DNA of 64,000 nt, taken from Herbaspirillum sp. GW103. Its GTDB lineage: Bacteria > Pseudomonadota > Gammaproteobacteria > Burkholderiales > Burkholderiaceae_D. The notes below the pieces were generated by a model. The model was given only the letters and a program-made list of their open reading frames with translations, did not search any database and was not told the origin of the DNA. This document shows, piece by piece, positions 26,713 to 37,316 of this stretch (its first letter is position 1; the number at the start of each line of letters is the position of its first letter). The stretch spans positions 620,001 to 684,000 of the forward strand of contig NZ_AJVC01000003.1 in the NCBI RefSeq assembly GCF_000261365.1, in the 5' to 3' direction. Made by a program: the position numbers and the translations under genes.

Positions 26713-28708
26713 AGCGCCGGTAGAGCGTATTGCGCGACACGCCCAGCGCCTTGGCAGCGGCGCTGACGTTGCCGTCATGGGTGCGCAGGGCGCGCTCGAT
26801 GGCAGCCCATTCGCTGTCGTGCATGGAGAGCGATTTTTCGCGTTTTTCTTCATATGCCATGTGTACCGGCATCTCGCAAGCCGCCTGCACGGGCGCCGCC
26901 TCTTCCAGAAAGTCATCTGGCAGGTGTTCCACCCCTATCCAGGCCTGGCCCTCGGCCATGGCCAGGGCGGTGCGGATCAGGTTGGAGAGCTGCCGCAGAT
27001 TGCCCGGCCAGCGGCTGGCCTGCAGCAGGGCCAGGGCCTGGGTATCGAAGCGCGGCGCGTCGGCGCCGCCTTCCTGCTCCAGAATGCGCTCGATCAGGCC
27101 GACCAGGTCGCTGCGTTCGCGCAGAGCTGGCAGCTTCACCTGCAAGCCGTTGATACGGTAGTACAGGTCTTCGCGGAAGGCATGACGCGCGGCCATCTCG
27201 CGCAGTGGCTGGTTGGTGGCGCACACCAGCGCGAAGTCCACCGGGATGACGCGCTGGCTGCCCAGGGGCGTCACCGCGCGTTCCTGCAAGACCCGCAGCA
27301 GGCGGCCTTGCAGGGCCAGCGGCATGTCGCCGATCTCATCGAGGAAGAGGGTGCCGCCCTGGGCCTGGGCGATCTTGCCCAGCGCTCCCTTGCGACGCGC
27401 ACCGGTGAAAGCGCCGTCTTCATAGCCGAACAGTTCGGCCTCGATCAGATTCTCCGGAATGGCCGAGCAATTCACGGCCACGAAAGGCGCTGCGCCTGTC
27501 CGGGTTTGCGTGGCCCGCAAGCGCGCGCTCTCGCGGTGGATGGCCTGGGCCAGCCATTCCTTGCCGGTACCGGTCTCGCCGGTGATGAGGATGGGAATAT
27601 CGCGGTCGATGACCTTGCGCAACTTGGCGATGAGGGCGCTCATGCGGGCGTCGCCGGTATCGAGTGCCTGCAGGCCGGGACGCGGCGGGCCTGCATGAGG
27701 CCGTGCAACGGGCGCCGGGCGGTCGGCGGGGATCGTGTGCGGCGTATCGATGATGGCTTCGCGCGCATTCTGAAAATGCTGGTCGCGCAGCCGCAGTTCG
27801 GCCCGTCCATGGATGCGGATGCCGTTGTGCAGGCACAGCTCCAGCAAGCCCGGGGCGGCCTTGCGATGGTGCTCGAACAGCAGCGACAGCGGTACCCCGA
27901 AGAGCGATGCGAAGGTATGCGATTGCAGCGCCGCCAGCGTCAGCCCCAACTGGAACTGCGCACTGCGGTTGGCCGCCAGGAAGCGTCCGCCCGGGGTGAA
28001 GCTGACGATGCCTTCGACCAGCGTGCCGACGAATTCGGCACGGCTGTGGAAGTGCAGGGTGATGCAATCGGGGAAGCTGCCGGCCAGCAGGTGGTTTTCT
28101 ATCATCTGCGCCGACATGCGTACCAGCGCCATGGTGTGCTTGTGGAAGCTGCCGCATTCGCCGGAGACGTCCAGCACCCCCAGCACCTGGCCGCGATGGT
28201 CGAAGATGGGGGCGGCTGAACAGGTCAGGAAACGGTTGGCATCCAGATAGTGCTGCTGGGCATGTACGGTGGTCGGCTTCTGCTCGAACAGGGCCGTACC
28301 GATAGCATTGGTGCCACGCAATTGTTCCGACCAGCATCCACCCGGACCCAGCGCCACGCGGTCGGCCTTGGCCAGGAAATCGCTGTCGCCCAGGGTGTGC
28401 AGGATGGTACCTTCGGCGTCCGACAGGATCACCATGCTGTGGGTATTGCGGATCTGGTCGTAGAGGGTTTCCATGACCGGGCGGGCGTGGCCGGAGAGGG
28501 CCTGGTTGGCTTCCAGCGTCTGTGCCAGGTCGGCGCGCGAGAGCGCGTCCAGATCGGGGCGCTGGCCGCGCGTGATGCCGTAGGACGAGCTGCGCTGGTG
28601 CGAGCGCTCGATAGCCTGCAGATCCAGCAGCGCATCGGCGCCGGACTGCACCAGGGGCGAGGCGCCCAGCAATGTACCGGCAGCGCGCCGGTTTGCCTGG
28701 TATTGCAT
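26693..28708 (-). CDS. Sigma-54-dependent transcriptional activator, AcoR type
   Basis: 671 residues from ATG 28708, which has AAGGAG upstream; the frame is open 29 codons further without support. N-terminal GAF-type sensor (about 80-210, LGPGGCWSEQLRGTNAIGTAL and APIFDHRGQVLGVLDVSG typical of AcoR), then an AAA+ domain with Walker A GETGTGKE (377-384), sigma-54 contact loop GAFTGA (432-437), Walker B TLFLDEIGD, and a C-terminal Fis-type helix-turn-helix (NVSAAAKALGVSRNTLYRRFK). It very likely activates the sigma-54 promoter at 24610. The signal may be acetoin, an alcohol or an aldehyde, but this is not readable. Confidence 0.93.
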   Translation of the reverse strand: MQYQANRRAAGTLLGASPLVQSGADALLDLQAIERSHQRSSSYGITRGQRPDLDALSRADLAQTLEANQALSGHARPVMETLYDQIRNTHSMVILSDAEGTILHTLGDSDFLAKADRVALGPGGCWSEQLRGTNAIGTALFEQKPTTVHAQQHYLDANRFLTCSAAPIFDHRGQVLGVLDVSGECGSFHKHTMALVRMSAQMIENHLLAGSFPDCITLHFHSRAEFVGTLVEGIVSFTPGGRFLAANRSAQFQLGLTLAALQSHTFASLFGVPLSLLFEHHRKAAPGLLELCLHNGIRIHGRAELRLRDQHFQNAREAIIDTPHTIPADRPAPVARPHAGPPRPGLQALDTGDARMSALIAKLRKVIDRDIPILITGETGTGKEWLAQAIHRESARLRATQTRTGAAPFVAVNCSAIPENLIEAELFGYEDGAFTGARRKGALGKIAQAQGGTLFLDEIGDMPLALQGRLLRVLQERAVTPLGSQRVIPVDFALVCATNQPLREMAARHAFREDLYYRINGLQVKLPALRERSDLVGLIERILEQEGGADAPRFDTQALALLQASRWPGNLRQLSNLIRTALAMAEGQAWIGVEHLPDDFLEEAAPVQAACEMPVHMAYEEKREKSLSMHDSEWAAIERALRTHDGNVSAAAKALGVSRNTLYRRFKSRGH

Positions 28709-28862
28709 CCTTGTCTCCTTGGGACCTCGGGTGGTCCTTGTTCCCCCTTTGTGGTCGCTTTCTTCGCTGATGGGAAGCTGAGGGTGAACAAGCATAACCG
28801 ATTAATGCGGCACCCGGACAAATTGAAACAGCATTTGCAGTGCGCCCCAAGTGAAGGCAAAA

Positions 28863-28882
28863 TACTGTTCATATATACAGTA
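28863..28882 (+). promoter_or_regulatory. LexA (SOS) box
   Basis: TACTGTTCATATATACAGTA contains CTGT-N8-ACAG with an AT-rich centre, and differs from the E. coli consensus TACTGTATATATATACAGTA at two central positions. It ends 14 bases before the predicted start of the radical SAM gene and 155 bp from the divergent activator gene, so it should overlap the promoter of the former. Confidence 0.8.
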
Positions 28883-28896
28883 TCGTTGAGCTTGCC

Positions 28897-30141
28897 TTGG
28901 CTTCCTTCCCCAAATTCCCGCAGGGCATTGCCCGGCCTTTTCCTGACCAGCCTGCGCCTCCTGGCGAGGATGACGCCACCCTCACGCCGGAAACCTTCGT
29001 CCATCGCAACCAGGTCGCGCGCAAGGGCCGGGGAGCCGTCACCAATCTGCGCGGGCGCTACGAATCGGTGGCACGGGAAGAGTTCGATGATGGCTGGCAG
29101 GCGGTCAGTTTTGCCGCCGTCGAGCCGCTTGCAGCCGAGGTGATGGAGGATGACGAGCCGCCGCGCCTGAAGACCATCGTCACCGAGGAAGACGCGCGCT
29201 CCATCATCAGTCGCAACAGCTCGCCGGACCTGCCGTTCTCGCTCTCGCTCAATCCCTACCGGGGTTGTGAGCATGGCTGCATCTACTGCTTTGCACGGCC
29301 CTCGCACAGCTATCTGGGCCTCTCGCCCGGTCTGGATTTCGAAAGCCGGCTGGTCGCCAAGCGCAATGCGCCCGACCTGCTGCTGCGCGAACTGGCAAAG
29401 CCGTCCTATGAACCCGACACCATCACGGTGGGCATCAATACCGATGCCTACCAGCCCATCGAGCGCGAGCACCAGCTGACCCGGCGCATCCTGCAGATCC
29501 TGCACGATTGCGAGAACCCGGTGGCGATGATTACCAAGTCCTCCCTGATCGAGCGCGACATCGACCTGCTGGCCCCGATGGCCGCCAAGGGGCAGGCCAT
29601 CGTCGCGGTCACCATCACCACGCTCGATGCCGCCATTGCACGCACGCTGGAGCCGCGCGCGGCCAGCCCGGCGCGGCGGCTGCGGGTGATTCGTACCCTG
29701 GCCGAGGCGGGTATTCCGGTCAGCGTATCGATTGCCCCGGTGATTCCCTTCGTGACCGAACCAGACCTGGAGCGTGTGATGGAAGCCGCCGTCGACGCCG
29801 GTGCGCGGCAAGCGGGCTACATCGTGCTGCGCCTGCCGTGGGAAGTCAGCCCGCTGTTTCGGCAGTGGCTGCAGGCGCATTTCCCCGACCGGGCGGCGCG
29901 GGTGATGAACCGCATCCAGGACATGCGCGGCGGCAAGGATTACGACGCCGACTTCGCCACCCGCATGCGTGGCACCGGCGTCTGGGCCGACCTGCTGCAC
30001 CAGCGTTTCGAGAAGGCCAGCCGGCGGCTCGGCATCGATCACCGCAACCGGGCCTTTGCCACGCTGGATGCCAGCCGTTTTCGGCGACCGCAGGCGAGGT
30101 CCGGCAGATCACCAGGCGATGCCCAGCTGGATCTGTTCTGA
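28897..30141 (+). CDS. Radical SAM protein, PA0069/Rv2578c family (SplB-related)
   Basis: 414 residues. No in-frame ATG exists near the start; TTG 28897 is the first start codon after an in-frame stop at 28852, so the N-terminus is tentative. Motifs: RGAVTNLRGRYE (family-specific N-terminal block), cluster cysteines Cys124-x3-Cys128-x2-Cys131 (GCEHGCIYCFARPSH), TITVGINTDAYQPIER, PVAMITKSSLIERDID, and the C-terminal WADLLHQRFEKASRRLG. The family resembles spore photoproduct lyase and is suspected, not proven, to act in DNA repair. A LexA box directly upstream supports a DNA-damage role here. Confidence 0.88.
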   Translation: MASFPKFPQGIARPFPDQPAPPGEDDATLTPETFVHRNQVARKGRGAVTNLRGRYESVAREEFDDGWQAVSFAAVEPLAAEVMEDDEPPRLKTIVTEEDARSIISRNSSPDLPFSLSLNPYRGCEHGCIYCFARPSHSYLGLSPGLDFESRLVAKRNAPDLLLRELAKPSYEPDTITVGINTDAYQPIEREHQLTRRILQILHDCENPVAMITKSSLIERDIDLLAPMAAKGQAIVAVTITTLDAAIARTLEPRAASPARRLRVIRTLAEAGIPVSVSIAPVIPFVTEPDLERVMEAAVDAGARQAGYIVLRLPWEVSPLFRQWLQAHFPDRAARVMNRIQDMRGGKDYDADFATRMRGTGVWADLLHQRFEKASRRLGIDHRNRAFATLDASRFRRPQARSGRSPGDAQLDLF

Positions 30142-30200
30142 AGGGTCGGGCGGGCACTGGTAAACTCCGCGCTTTCTGACGTTTTTCTTCACCTCTTTGC

Positions 30201-31526
30201 ATGCACACCCTGGAACAATTGCGCAGCGGCGCCCTGAAAGGCATTACCCGCCTGTCTCTGTCGTGCGGCCTGCGCGAATTCCCGCCAGAAATCTTCACAC
30301 TGGCTGAAACCCTGGAGATTCTGGACCTGAGCGGCAACGCGCTGGCTGCCTTGCCCGACGACCTGCCGCGCTTGCGTCGCTTGCGCATCGTGTTCTGTTC
30401 CGACAATGCCTTTACCGTATTGCCAACCGTGCTGGGGCGCTGTCCTGCGCTGGAAATGATCGGGTTCAAGGCCAACCGCATCGAACACGTCCCCGCCGAA
30501 TCGCTGCCGCCTTCGCTGCGCTGGCTGGTGCTGACCGACAATCGCATCACCCGGCTGCCCGCCAGCATCGGGCAATGCAGTCGCCTGCAAAAGCTGATGC
30601 TGGCCGGGAACCGCCTGCTCACCTTGCCATCGGAACTGGCGGCCTGCCGCCATCTGGAACTGTTGCGCCTGTCGGCCAATACGCTGGAGGCGTTTCCACA
30701 CTGGCTGCTGACCCTGCCGCGTCTGAGCTGGCTGGCCATGGCCGGCAATGCCTGGTGCGCGGCGGTGGAAGAAGCGGCAGACCGCCATGCTCAGGTGGCG
30801 GCAATCCACTGGCAGGATCTGCAACTGGCCGACAAGCTGGGCGAGGGTGCTTCCGGCGTGATCTACGCCGCCCGCTGGAAGGACGCCAACAAGACGCAGC
30901 CGGTGGCGCTGAAGCTCTTCAAGGGTGCCGTCACCAGCGACGGCCTGCCCGAGCGCGAGATGGCGGCCTGCATCATGGCCGGCCGCCATCGCGGGCTGAT
31001 TCCCGTGCTGGGGCGATTGCAAGGTCATCCGCAAGCGGTGCAGGGACTGGTCATGCCGCTGATTGATCGCGATTTCAAGGTATTGGCCGGCCCGCCTGAC
31101 CTGCAATCCTGTACGCGCGATGTCTATGCGCAAGGCTTCATGCTGACCTGGAGCCAGGTGCTCGTCATTGCACGCGATATCGCCTCGGCAGCAGCTCACC
31201 TGCATGCGCAGGGCATCGTGCATGGCGACCTCTACGGTCACAACATCCTGCATCGGGAGGGTGAAGCCCTGCTCGGCGATTTCGGTGCGGCCTGGTTCTA
31301 CGATGTCGAACAGCCCCATGCCTGGGGTGTGCAGGCCATGGAAGTACGGGCCTATGGCTGTCTGCTGGAAGAGTTGCTGGCGCATGGCCAGCCGGAAGAT
31401 GAAGCGGGCCAGAAGCAGCGAGCCGCGCTGGCCGGTGTGCGCCAGGCTTGTCTGAGCCCTGACGCCGCCGCACGGCCGCATTTCGAGGCCATCGTGGCCA
31501 TGCTGGACCATTTGTCTGCGGGCTGA
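30201..31526 (+). CDS. Leucine-rich-repeat protein fused to a protein kinase domain
   Basis: 441 residues. Residues 15-185 hold about seven leucine-rich repeats of the LxxLxLSxNxLxxLP type (LEILDLSGNALAALP, LRWLVLTDNRITRLP, LQKLMLAGNRLLTLP). Residues 205-440 form a eukaryotic-like kinase: glycine loop LGEGASGVIY (213-222), ATP lysine Lys238 (VALKLFK), catalytic loop HGDLYGHN (Asp343, Asn348) and DFG (360-362). The catalytic loop has HGD in place of HRD, so it is a non-RD kinase, but all catalytic residues are present. There is no membrane helix or signal peptide. It begins 59 bp after the LexA-linked radical SAM gene. Substrate unknown. Confidence 0.88.
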   Translation: MHTLEQLRSGALKGITRLSLSCGLREFPPEIFTLAETLEILDLSGNALAALPDDLPRLRRLRIVFCSDNAFTVLPTVLGRCPALEMIGFKANRIEHVPAESLPPSLRWLVLTDNRITRLPASIGQCSRLQKLMLAGNRLLTLPSELAACRHLELLRLSANTLEAFPHWLLTLPRLSWLAMAGNAWCAAVEEAADRHAQVAAIHWQDLQLADKLGEGASGVIYAARWKDANKTQPVALKLFKGAVTSDGLPEREMAACIMAGRHRGLIPVLGRLQGHPQAVQGLVMPLIDRDFKVLAGPPDLQSCTRDVYAQGFMLTWSQVLVIARDIASAAAHLHAQGIVHGDLYGHNILHREGEALLGDFGAAWFYDVEQPHAWGVQAMEVRAYGCLLEELLAHGQPEDEAGQKQRAALAGVRQACLSPDAAARPHFEAIVAMLDHLSAG

Positions 31527-31543
31527 TGCCGCAGGCGCGGTAG

Positions 31544-32197
31544 TCAGGCCCGCTCGCTGGAGCGCAGCAGCACCACCAGTGCTCCCGCGCCGCCATCGGC
31601 CGCGCGCGCCTGGCAAAAGGCCATCACTTCATCCTTCTGCGCCAGCCAGTTGCGTACCTTGTGCTTGAGTACGGGTTCCTTGTTCACCGAACCGAGCCCC
31701 TTGCCGTGGATCACCCGCACGCAGCGCAGGCCGCGGCGGCGCGATTGGCGCAGGAATTCACCCAGGGCCTCGCGCGCCTGGTCGCGGCGGTAGCCGTGCA
31801 GGTCCAACTGGGCCTGGATCACCCAGTTGCCACGACGCAGCTTGCTCAATACATCCATGCCCACACCGGGGCGGGCGAAACTGAGATTTTCGTCGCTGTC
31901 CATCAGGGTCTCGATGGTGAACTCATCCGAGAGCGACTCCAGCAGTGCGGCCTGTTCATCGGCCAAATGCTGGCGCGGAATGGGGAGGGGAGGTTCCGGA
32001 AGACACAGGGCCTTGTCGACCACCTTGGGGCGCAAGGGCGCCACCTGCCCGATGCTGTTGCGGAAGATGTTGGCTTCCTCGCGGGCTGCCGCTTCCTGGC
32101 GCTGGCGCTCGGCCAGGGCCAGTGCGCGCGCTTTTTCCTGTTCCTGCAGATCGCGGCGCAATCCCTGGAGCGCCGAGAAATCTTTCATTGTCGCCAT
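31544..32197 (-). CDS. Smr-domain protein
   Basis: 217 residues from ATG 32197, six bases after AGGTGG; ATG 32188 is an alternative. A charged helical N-terminus (EQEKARALALAERQRQEAAA) is followed by a linker and a C-terminal Smr domain with LDLHGY (131-136) and IHGKGLGS (163-170). Stand-alone Smr proteins of the SmrA/YdaL type have DNA-nicking endonuclease activity in vitro; they are distinct from MutS2. The biological role is uncertain. It is convergent with the LRR-kinase gene (17-bp gap). Confidence 0.88.
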   Translation of the reverse strand: MATMKDFSALQGLRRDLQEQEKARALALAERQRQEAAAREEANIFRNSIGQVAPLRPKVVDKALCLPEPPLPIPRQHLADEQAALLESLSDEFTIETLMDSDENLSFARPGVGMDVLSKLRRGNWVIQAQLDLHGYRRDQAREALGEFLRQSRRRGLRCVRVIHGKGLGSVNKEPVLKHKVRNWLAQKDEVMAFCQARAADGGAGALVVLLRSSERA

Positions 32198-32264
32198 GAC
32201 AGCCACCTAACCCTGTAGCGTATTGTTCCCCGAGTGGCTACTTTAGCAGAAGCGGACGCGCTCT

Positions 32265-32606
32265 TCAGCCGCAGGCGACCTTGATGATCACCATGCCCGG
32301 ATCGACCTGCAGATTCAGGCGGCGCGGGTTGAAATCCAGGGTGGCGGCATCGTCCGGCTTGAGCACGCGGATCTCGGCGGCACCCGATTCGGCCAGCGCC
32401 TGGCGTTCCACGTAGCCGCTGTAGTTCTCGCCGATCAGGTGATCGGCGCGGGAGGCATCGCATTGGCCGGCCGTGGCATCGGCCACCGGGGTGTCGCGCG
32501 AAGCGCTGCAGGCGACCAGCACGGCACCCAGGCCCAGCGTGACCAATACCGCCTTCAATGCCGGCGAGCTGCGCCCGGAACGGGAGGGAGATGAGTGATA
32601 GGGCAC
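32265..32606 (-). CDS. I78-family peptidase inhibitor lipoprotein
   Basis: 113 residues from GTG 32606, chosen because GAGGAAAG lies at ideal spacing and because the longer frame would run through the trxB terminator. After a basic N-terminus a hydrophobic helix ends in the lipobox LVAC, so it is an outer- or inner-membrane lipoprotein. The mature domain CDASRADHLIGENYSG ... EIRVLKPDDAATLDFNPRRLNLQVD ... KVACG fits the I78 (elastase-inhibitor-like) family with its two cysteines. It probably inhibits serine peptidases in the periplasm; the target is unknown. Confidence 0.82.
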   Translation of the reverse strand: MPYHSSPSRSGRSSPALKAVLVTLGLGAVLVACSASRDTPVADATAGQCDASRADHLIGENYSGYVERQALAESGAAEIRVLKPDDAATLDFNPRRLNLQVDPGMVIIKVACG

Positions 32607-32656
32607 GATGCTTTCCTCGGTCTTGATGATTCTTGTGTTTGATTGCTCGAGTGAAA

Positions 32657-32694
32657 CAAAAAAGCCGGGACGACAACTCGTCACCGGCCTTTTG
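32657..32694 (-). terminator. Rho-independent terminator of trxB
   Basis: On the minus strand AAAAGGCCGGTGACGA is followed by GTTG and then TCGTCCCGGCTTTTTT, an imperfect 15-bp stem with a long T-run. Confidence 0.75.
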
Positions 32695-32747
32695 AGTGCC
32701 TGTCGCGTTGCGAGTTCTCGCAGCGCAGCATTTTACATTGATTTACC

Positions 32748-34094
<1,347 letters not shown>

Positions 34095-36440
34095 ATGTCC
34101 AAGACGAGTCAAGCCCACATCCGCACCACCAAGACGCCGGCGCCCCCGATGCCCAGCCGCCTGGTCAGGCTGTTATCGGAAGCGCGCTGGCTGGCGCTGG
34201 CGGCCCTGCTGGCCTATCTGGTGCTGATCCTGCTGAGCTATGCCAAGACCGACCCCGGCTGGTCGGTGGCCAGCTCGGTGCCCCGCGTGGGCAACTGGGG
34301 CGGCCGGGTCGGTGCCTGGATGGCCGATCTGATGCTGTACATCTTCGGGCTGTCGGCCTGGTGGTGGTGCGTGCTGTTGGCGCGCTCGGTGTGGACCGGT
34401 TATCGGCGCCTGTCCAACCGCTTCCTGGTGTCCCAGCCGGTGGAGCCGGAACATCGACAGGAACCGCTCATCCGCGCCGTCGGCTTTGTCTTCATGCTCA
34501 CCGGCAGCATGGGGATCGAGTTCACCCGCATGCAGCGTTTCGCCCCCAAGTTGCCGCATTCCTCCGGTGGCGTGCTGGGCGAGATGATCGGTTCGGCCAT
34601 GCAGCCCACTTTCGGTTTCACCGGCGCCACGCTGCTGCTGTTGCTGCTGTTCGGGCTGGGCTTCTCGCTGCTGTTCCAGGTGTCCTGGCTGGCGGCGGTG
34701 GAACGCATCGGTGGCATGATCGAGGATGGCCTGTTCTGGGTGCGCGACTTCTTCGCCGCCCGCGCCGACCGCCGCGCCGGCCAGGAAGCGGCCGTCAAGC
34801 GTGAGGAAACCGTGGTGCAGGAGCGCGCCAAGATCGTGGAAGCCCCGCCGATCCGCATCGAACCGCAGATCGTGGAGGTGCAGAAGTCCGACCGTGTCCA
34901 GAAGGAAAAGCAGACCAGCCTCTTCGATGACTTGAACAGCGAACTGCCGCCACTGTCGCTGCTCGATGAGGCCCCGCCTGCGCAGCAGACGGTGTCGGTG
35001 GAAACGCTGGAATTCACCAGCCGCCTGATCGAAAAGAAGCTGGCCGACTTCGGCGTCGAGGTCAAGGTGGTGGCGGCTTATCCCGGCCCGGTGATCACCC
35101 GCTACGAGATCGAACCGGCCACCGGTGTGAAGGGCAGTCAGATCGTCAATCTGGCGCGTGACCTGGCGCGTTCGCTGTCGCTGACCTCGATTCGCGTAGT
35201 GGAAGTCATCCAGGGCAAGAATTTCATGGGTCTGGAATTGCCCAATCCCAAGCGCCAGATCGTGCGCCTGACGGAAATCCTGGGCTCCAAGGTCTACAAC
35301 GACAGCCATTCCAGCCTGACCGTGGCGCTGGGCAAGGACATCGCCGGCAATCCGGTGGTGGCCGACCTGGCCAAGATGCCGCACTTGCTGGTGGCCGGTA
35401 CCACCGGCTCGGGCAAGTCGGTGGGCATCAATGCCACCATCCTCTCGCTGCTGTACAAATCTTCACCGCGCCAAGTGCGCCTGATCCTGATCGATCCCAA
35501 GATGCTGGAACTGTCGATCTACGAGGGCATTCCGCACCTGCTGGCGCCGGTGGTGACCGACATGCGCCAGGCCGGCCACGCGCTGAACTGGGCGGTGGAA
35601 GAGATGGAGCGCCGCTACAAGAAGATGTCCAAGCTGGGCGTGCGCAACCTGGCTGGTTACAACCAGAAGATCATCGATGCCGAGAAGCGCGGCGAGAAAA
35701 TTCCGAATCCCTTCAGCCTCACGCCCGATGCCCCCGAACCACTGGAGCAGCTGGAAACCATCGTCATCATCATCGATGAACTGGCCGACCTGATGATGGT
35801 GGTGGGCAAGAAGGTGGAAGAACTGATCGCCCGCATCGCCCAGAAGGCGCGCGCGGCTGGCATCCACCTGATTTTGGCCACGCAGCGTCCGTCGGTGGAC
35901 GTCATTACCGGCCTGATCAAGGCCAACGTGCCGACGCGCATTGCCTTCCAGGTCTCTTCCAAGATCGACTCCCGCACCATTCTCGACCAGATGGGCGCTG
36001 AAACCCTGCTGGGCATGGGCGACATGCTCTACAACCCGCCGGGTACGGCCTTGCCGGTGCGAGTGCACGGCGCCTTCGTGTCGGATGATGAAGTGCACCG
36101 CGTGGTGGAGCACTTGAAATCCCAGGGGGAACCGAATTACATCGAGGGCATCCTAGAGGGAGGCGTGCTGGAGGACGCTGACGGCGGTGCTGGCGGCGGT
36201 GCCGCAGCTGGCGCCGGAGGCGGTGGCGAAGGCGACGAGATGTACGACCAGGCCGTGGCCGTGGTCCTGAAACATCGCCGGGCCTCGATCTCGCTGGTGC
36301 AGCGTCACCTGCGCATCGGCTACAACCGTGCGGCGCGCTTGCTGGAGCAGATGGAGCAAAGCGGTCTGGTCTCCACCATGCAGTCCAATGGCAACCGTGA
36401 AATCCTGGTGCCGGCGGGTGCTGGCGATGCGGCTGAATAA
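34095..36440 (+). CDS. ftsK: DNA translocase FtsK
   Basis: 781 residues from ATG 34095, where the family sequence begins. FtsK couples chromosome dimer resolution to division at the septum. Four membrane helices lie within about 30-200; then a short linker (about 200-300, against roughly 600 residues in E. coli). The motor domain has Walker A GTTGSGKS (435-442) and Walker [13 protein letters not shown] Gly/Ala-rich insert ([19 protein letters not shown]) precedes the winged-helix gamma domain ([20 protein letters not shown] ... [10 protein letters not shown]), which reads KOPS sequences and contacts XerD. lolA follows. Confidence 0.97.
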   Translation: MSKTSQAHIRTTKTPAPPMPSRLVRLLSEARWLALAALLAYLVLILLSYAKTDPGWSVASSVPRVGNWGGRVGAWMADLMLYIFGLSAWWWCVLLARSVWTGYRRLSNRFLVSQPVEPEHRQEPLIRAVGFVFMLTGSMGIEFTRMQRFAPKLPHSSGGVLGEMIGSAMQPTFGFTGATLLLLLLFGLGFSLLFQVSWLAAVERIGGMIEDGLFWVRDFFAARADRRAGQEAAVKREETVVQERAKIVEAPPIRIEPQIVEVQKSDRVQKEKQTSLFDDLNSELPPLSLLDEAPPAQQTVSVETLEFTSRLIEKKLADFGVEVKVVAAYPGPVITRYEIEPATGVKGSQIVNLARDLARSLSLTSIRVVEVIQGKNFMGLELPNPKRQIVRLTEILGSKVYNDSHSSLTVALGKDIAGNPVVADLAKMPHLLVAGTTGSGKSVGINATILSLLYKSSPRQVRLILIDPKMLELSIYEGIPHLLAPVVTDMRQAGHALNWAVEEMERRYKKMSKLGVRNLAGYNQKIIDAEKRGEKIPNPFSLTPDAPEPLEQLETIVIIIDELADLMMVVGKKVEELIARIAQKARAAGIHLILATQRPSVDVITGLIKANVPTRIAFQVSSKIDSRTILDQMGAETLLGMGDMLYNPPGTALPVRVHGAFVSDDEVHRVVEHLKSQGEPNYIEGILEGGVLEDADGGAGGGAAAGAGGGGEGDEMYDQAVAVVLKHRRASISLVQRHLRIGYNRAARLLEQMEQSGLVSTMQSNGNREILVPAGAGDAAE

Positions 36441-36538
36441 GCGGTCTTCCCTCCACATCAAGCTGCCCTGAAGGCCGGCCACCATCGCGCCGGCCGCCAC
36501 CTTGCCGGTGGCGCCTAGTCAAGAAGGAATCAAACAAC

Positions 36539-37252
36539 ATGGACAATTCCAGAAACGCTTTCCGCTCGCGCCCTGCGCAAGCCCGTACCTTCAACCTGCG
36601 CCGCCTGATGATGGCGGCCGGTCTTTCCGCGCTGGCCGTGGCCGGGGCCATCGCCATCACCGCGCTGACACCAAACCGTGCCTCGGCTGCCGCGCTGGAC
36701 CAGTTCAAGCAATTCGTCAGCAGCACGCAGTCGGCCAAGGGTGCGTTCACCCAGCGCATGGTGCGGGTGGAGAATGGCACGTCCAAGGTGGTCAACACCT
36801 CCAGCGGCAGCTTCGTGTTTTCGCGTCCCGGCAAGTTCATCTGGACCTACCAGAAGCCGTATGAACAGGTGATCCAGGCCGATGGGGAAAAACTCTTCAT
36901 CTACGACAAGGACCTCAACCAGGTCACCACCAAGAAACTGGGCAATGCGCTGGGCTCTTCGCCGGCCGCCATCCTCTTCGGCAGCAATGATCTGGAAAAA
37001 AACTTCACACTGAAGGAAGCCGGCACCAAGGATGGCCTGGAATGGCTGCAAGCCATCCCCAAGAGCAAGGACACGACCTTCGACACCATCGGCATTGGCT
37101 TGAAGAACGGCACCCCGGTGGCGATGGAGCTGCATGATTCCTTCGGCCAGGTTTCTTTGTTGAGCTTCGACAGCTTCGAGAAGAATCCGCCGCTCAAGAG
37201 CAACAGTTTCAGCTTCACCATTCCCAAGGGTGCGGACGTATTCAACAACTGA
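36539..37252 (+). CDS. lolA: Outer-membrane lipoprotein carrier protein LolA
   Basis: 237 residues with an extended N-terminus: a long basic n-region, hydrophobic core LMMAAGLSALAVAGAIAI, and cleavage near ASA-AA about residue 50. The mature protein is periplasmic and ferries lipoproteins from LolCDE to LolB. Family blocks: GAFTQRMV, SGSFVFSRPGKFIWTYQKPYEQVIQADG, KLFIYDKDLNQVTTKKL, and F-x-IPKGADV near the end. ATG 36539 follows GAAGGAAT. It is 98 bp behind ftsK and likely in the same transcript. Confidence 0.95.
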   Translation: MDNSRNAFRSRPAQARTFNLRRLMMAAGLSALAVAGAIAITALTPNRASAAALDQFKQFVSSTQSAKGAFTQRMVRVENGTSKVVNTSSGSFVFSRPGKFIWTYQKPYEQVIQADGEKLFIYDKDLNQVTTKKLGNALGSSPAAILFGSNDLEKNFTLKEAGTKDGLEWLQAIPKSKDTTFDTIGIGLKNGTPVAMELHDSFGQVSLLSFDSFEKNPPLKSNSFSFTIPKGADVFNN

Positions 37253-37270
37253 GCTTGTCCGCCCGTAGCG

Positions 37271-37310
37271 AAACAGCCCCGCAGGCTTGCGCTTGCGGGG
37301 CTGTTTTGCT
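37271..37310 (+). terminator. Bidirectional terminator between lolA and fdxA
   Basis: AAACAGCCCCGCA pairs with TGCGGGGCTGTTT (37294-37306), a 13-bp perfect stem flanked by A- and T-runs, serving both convergent genes. Confidence 0.88.
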
Positions 37311-37316
37311 GGTGCT

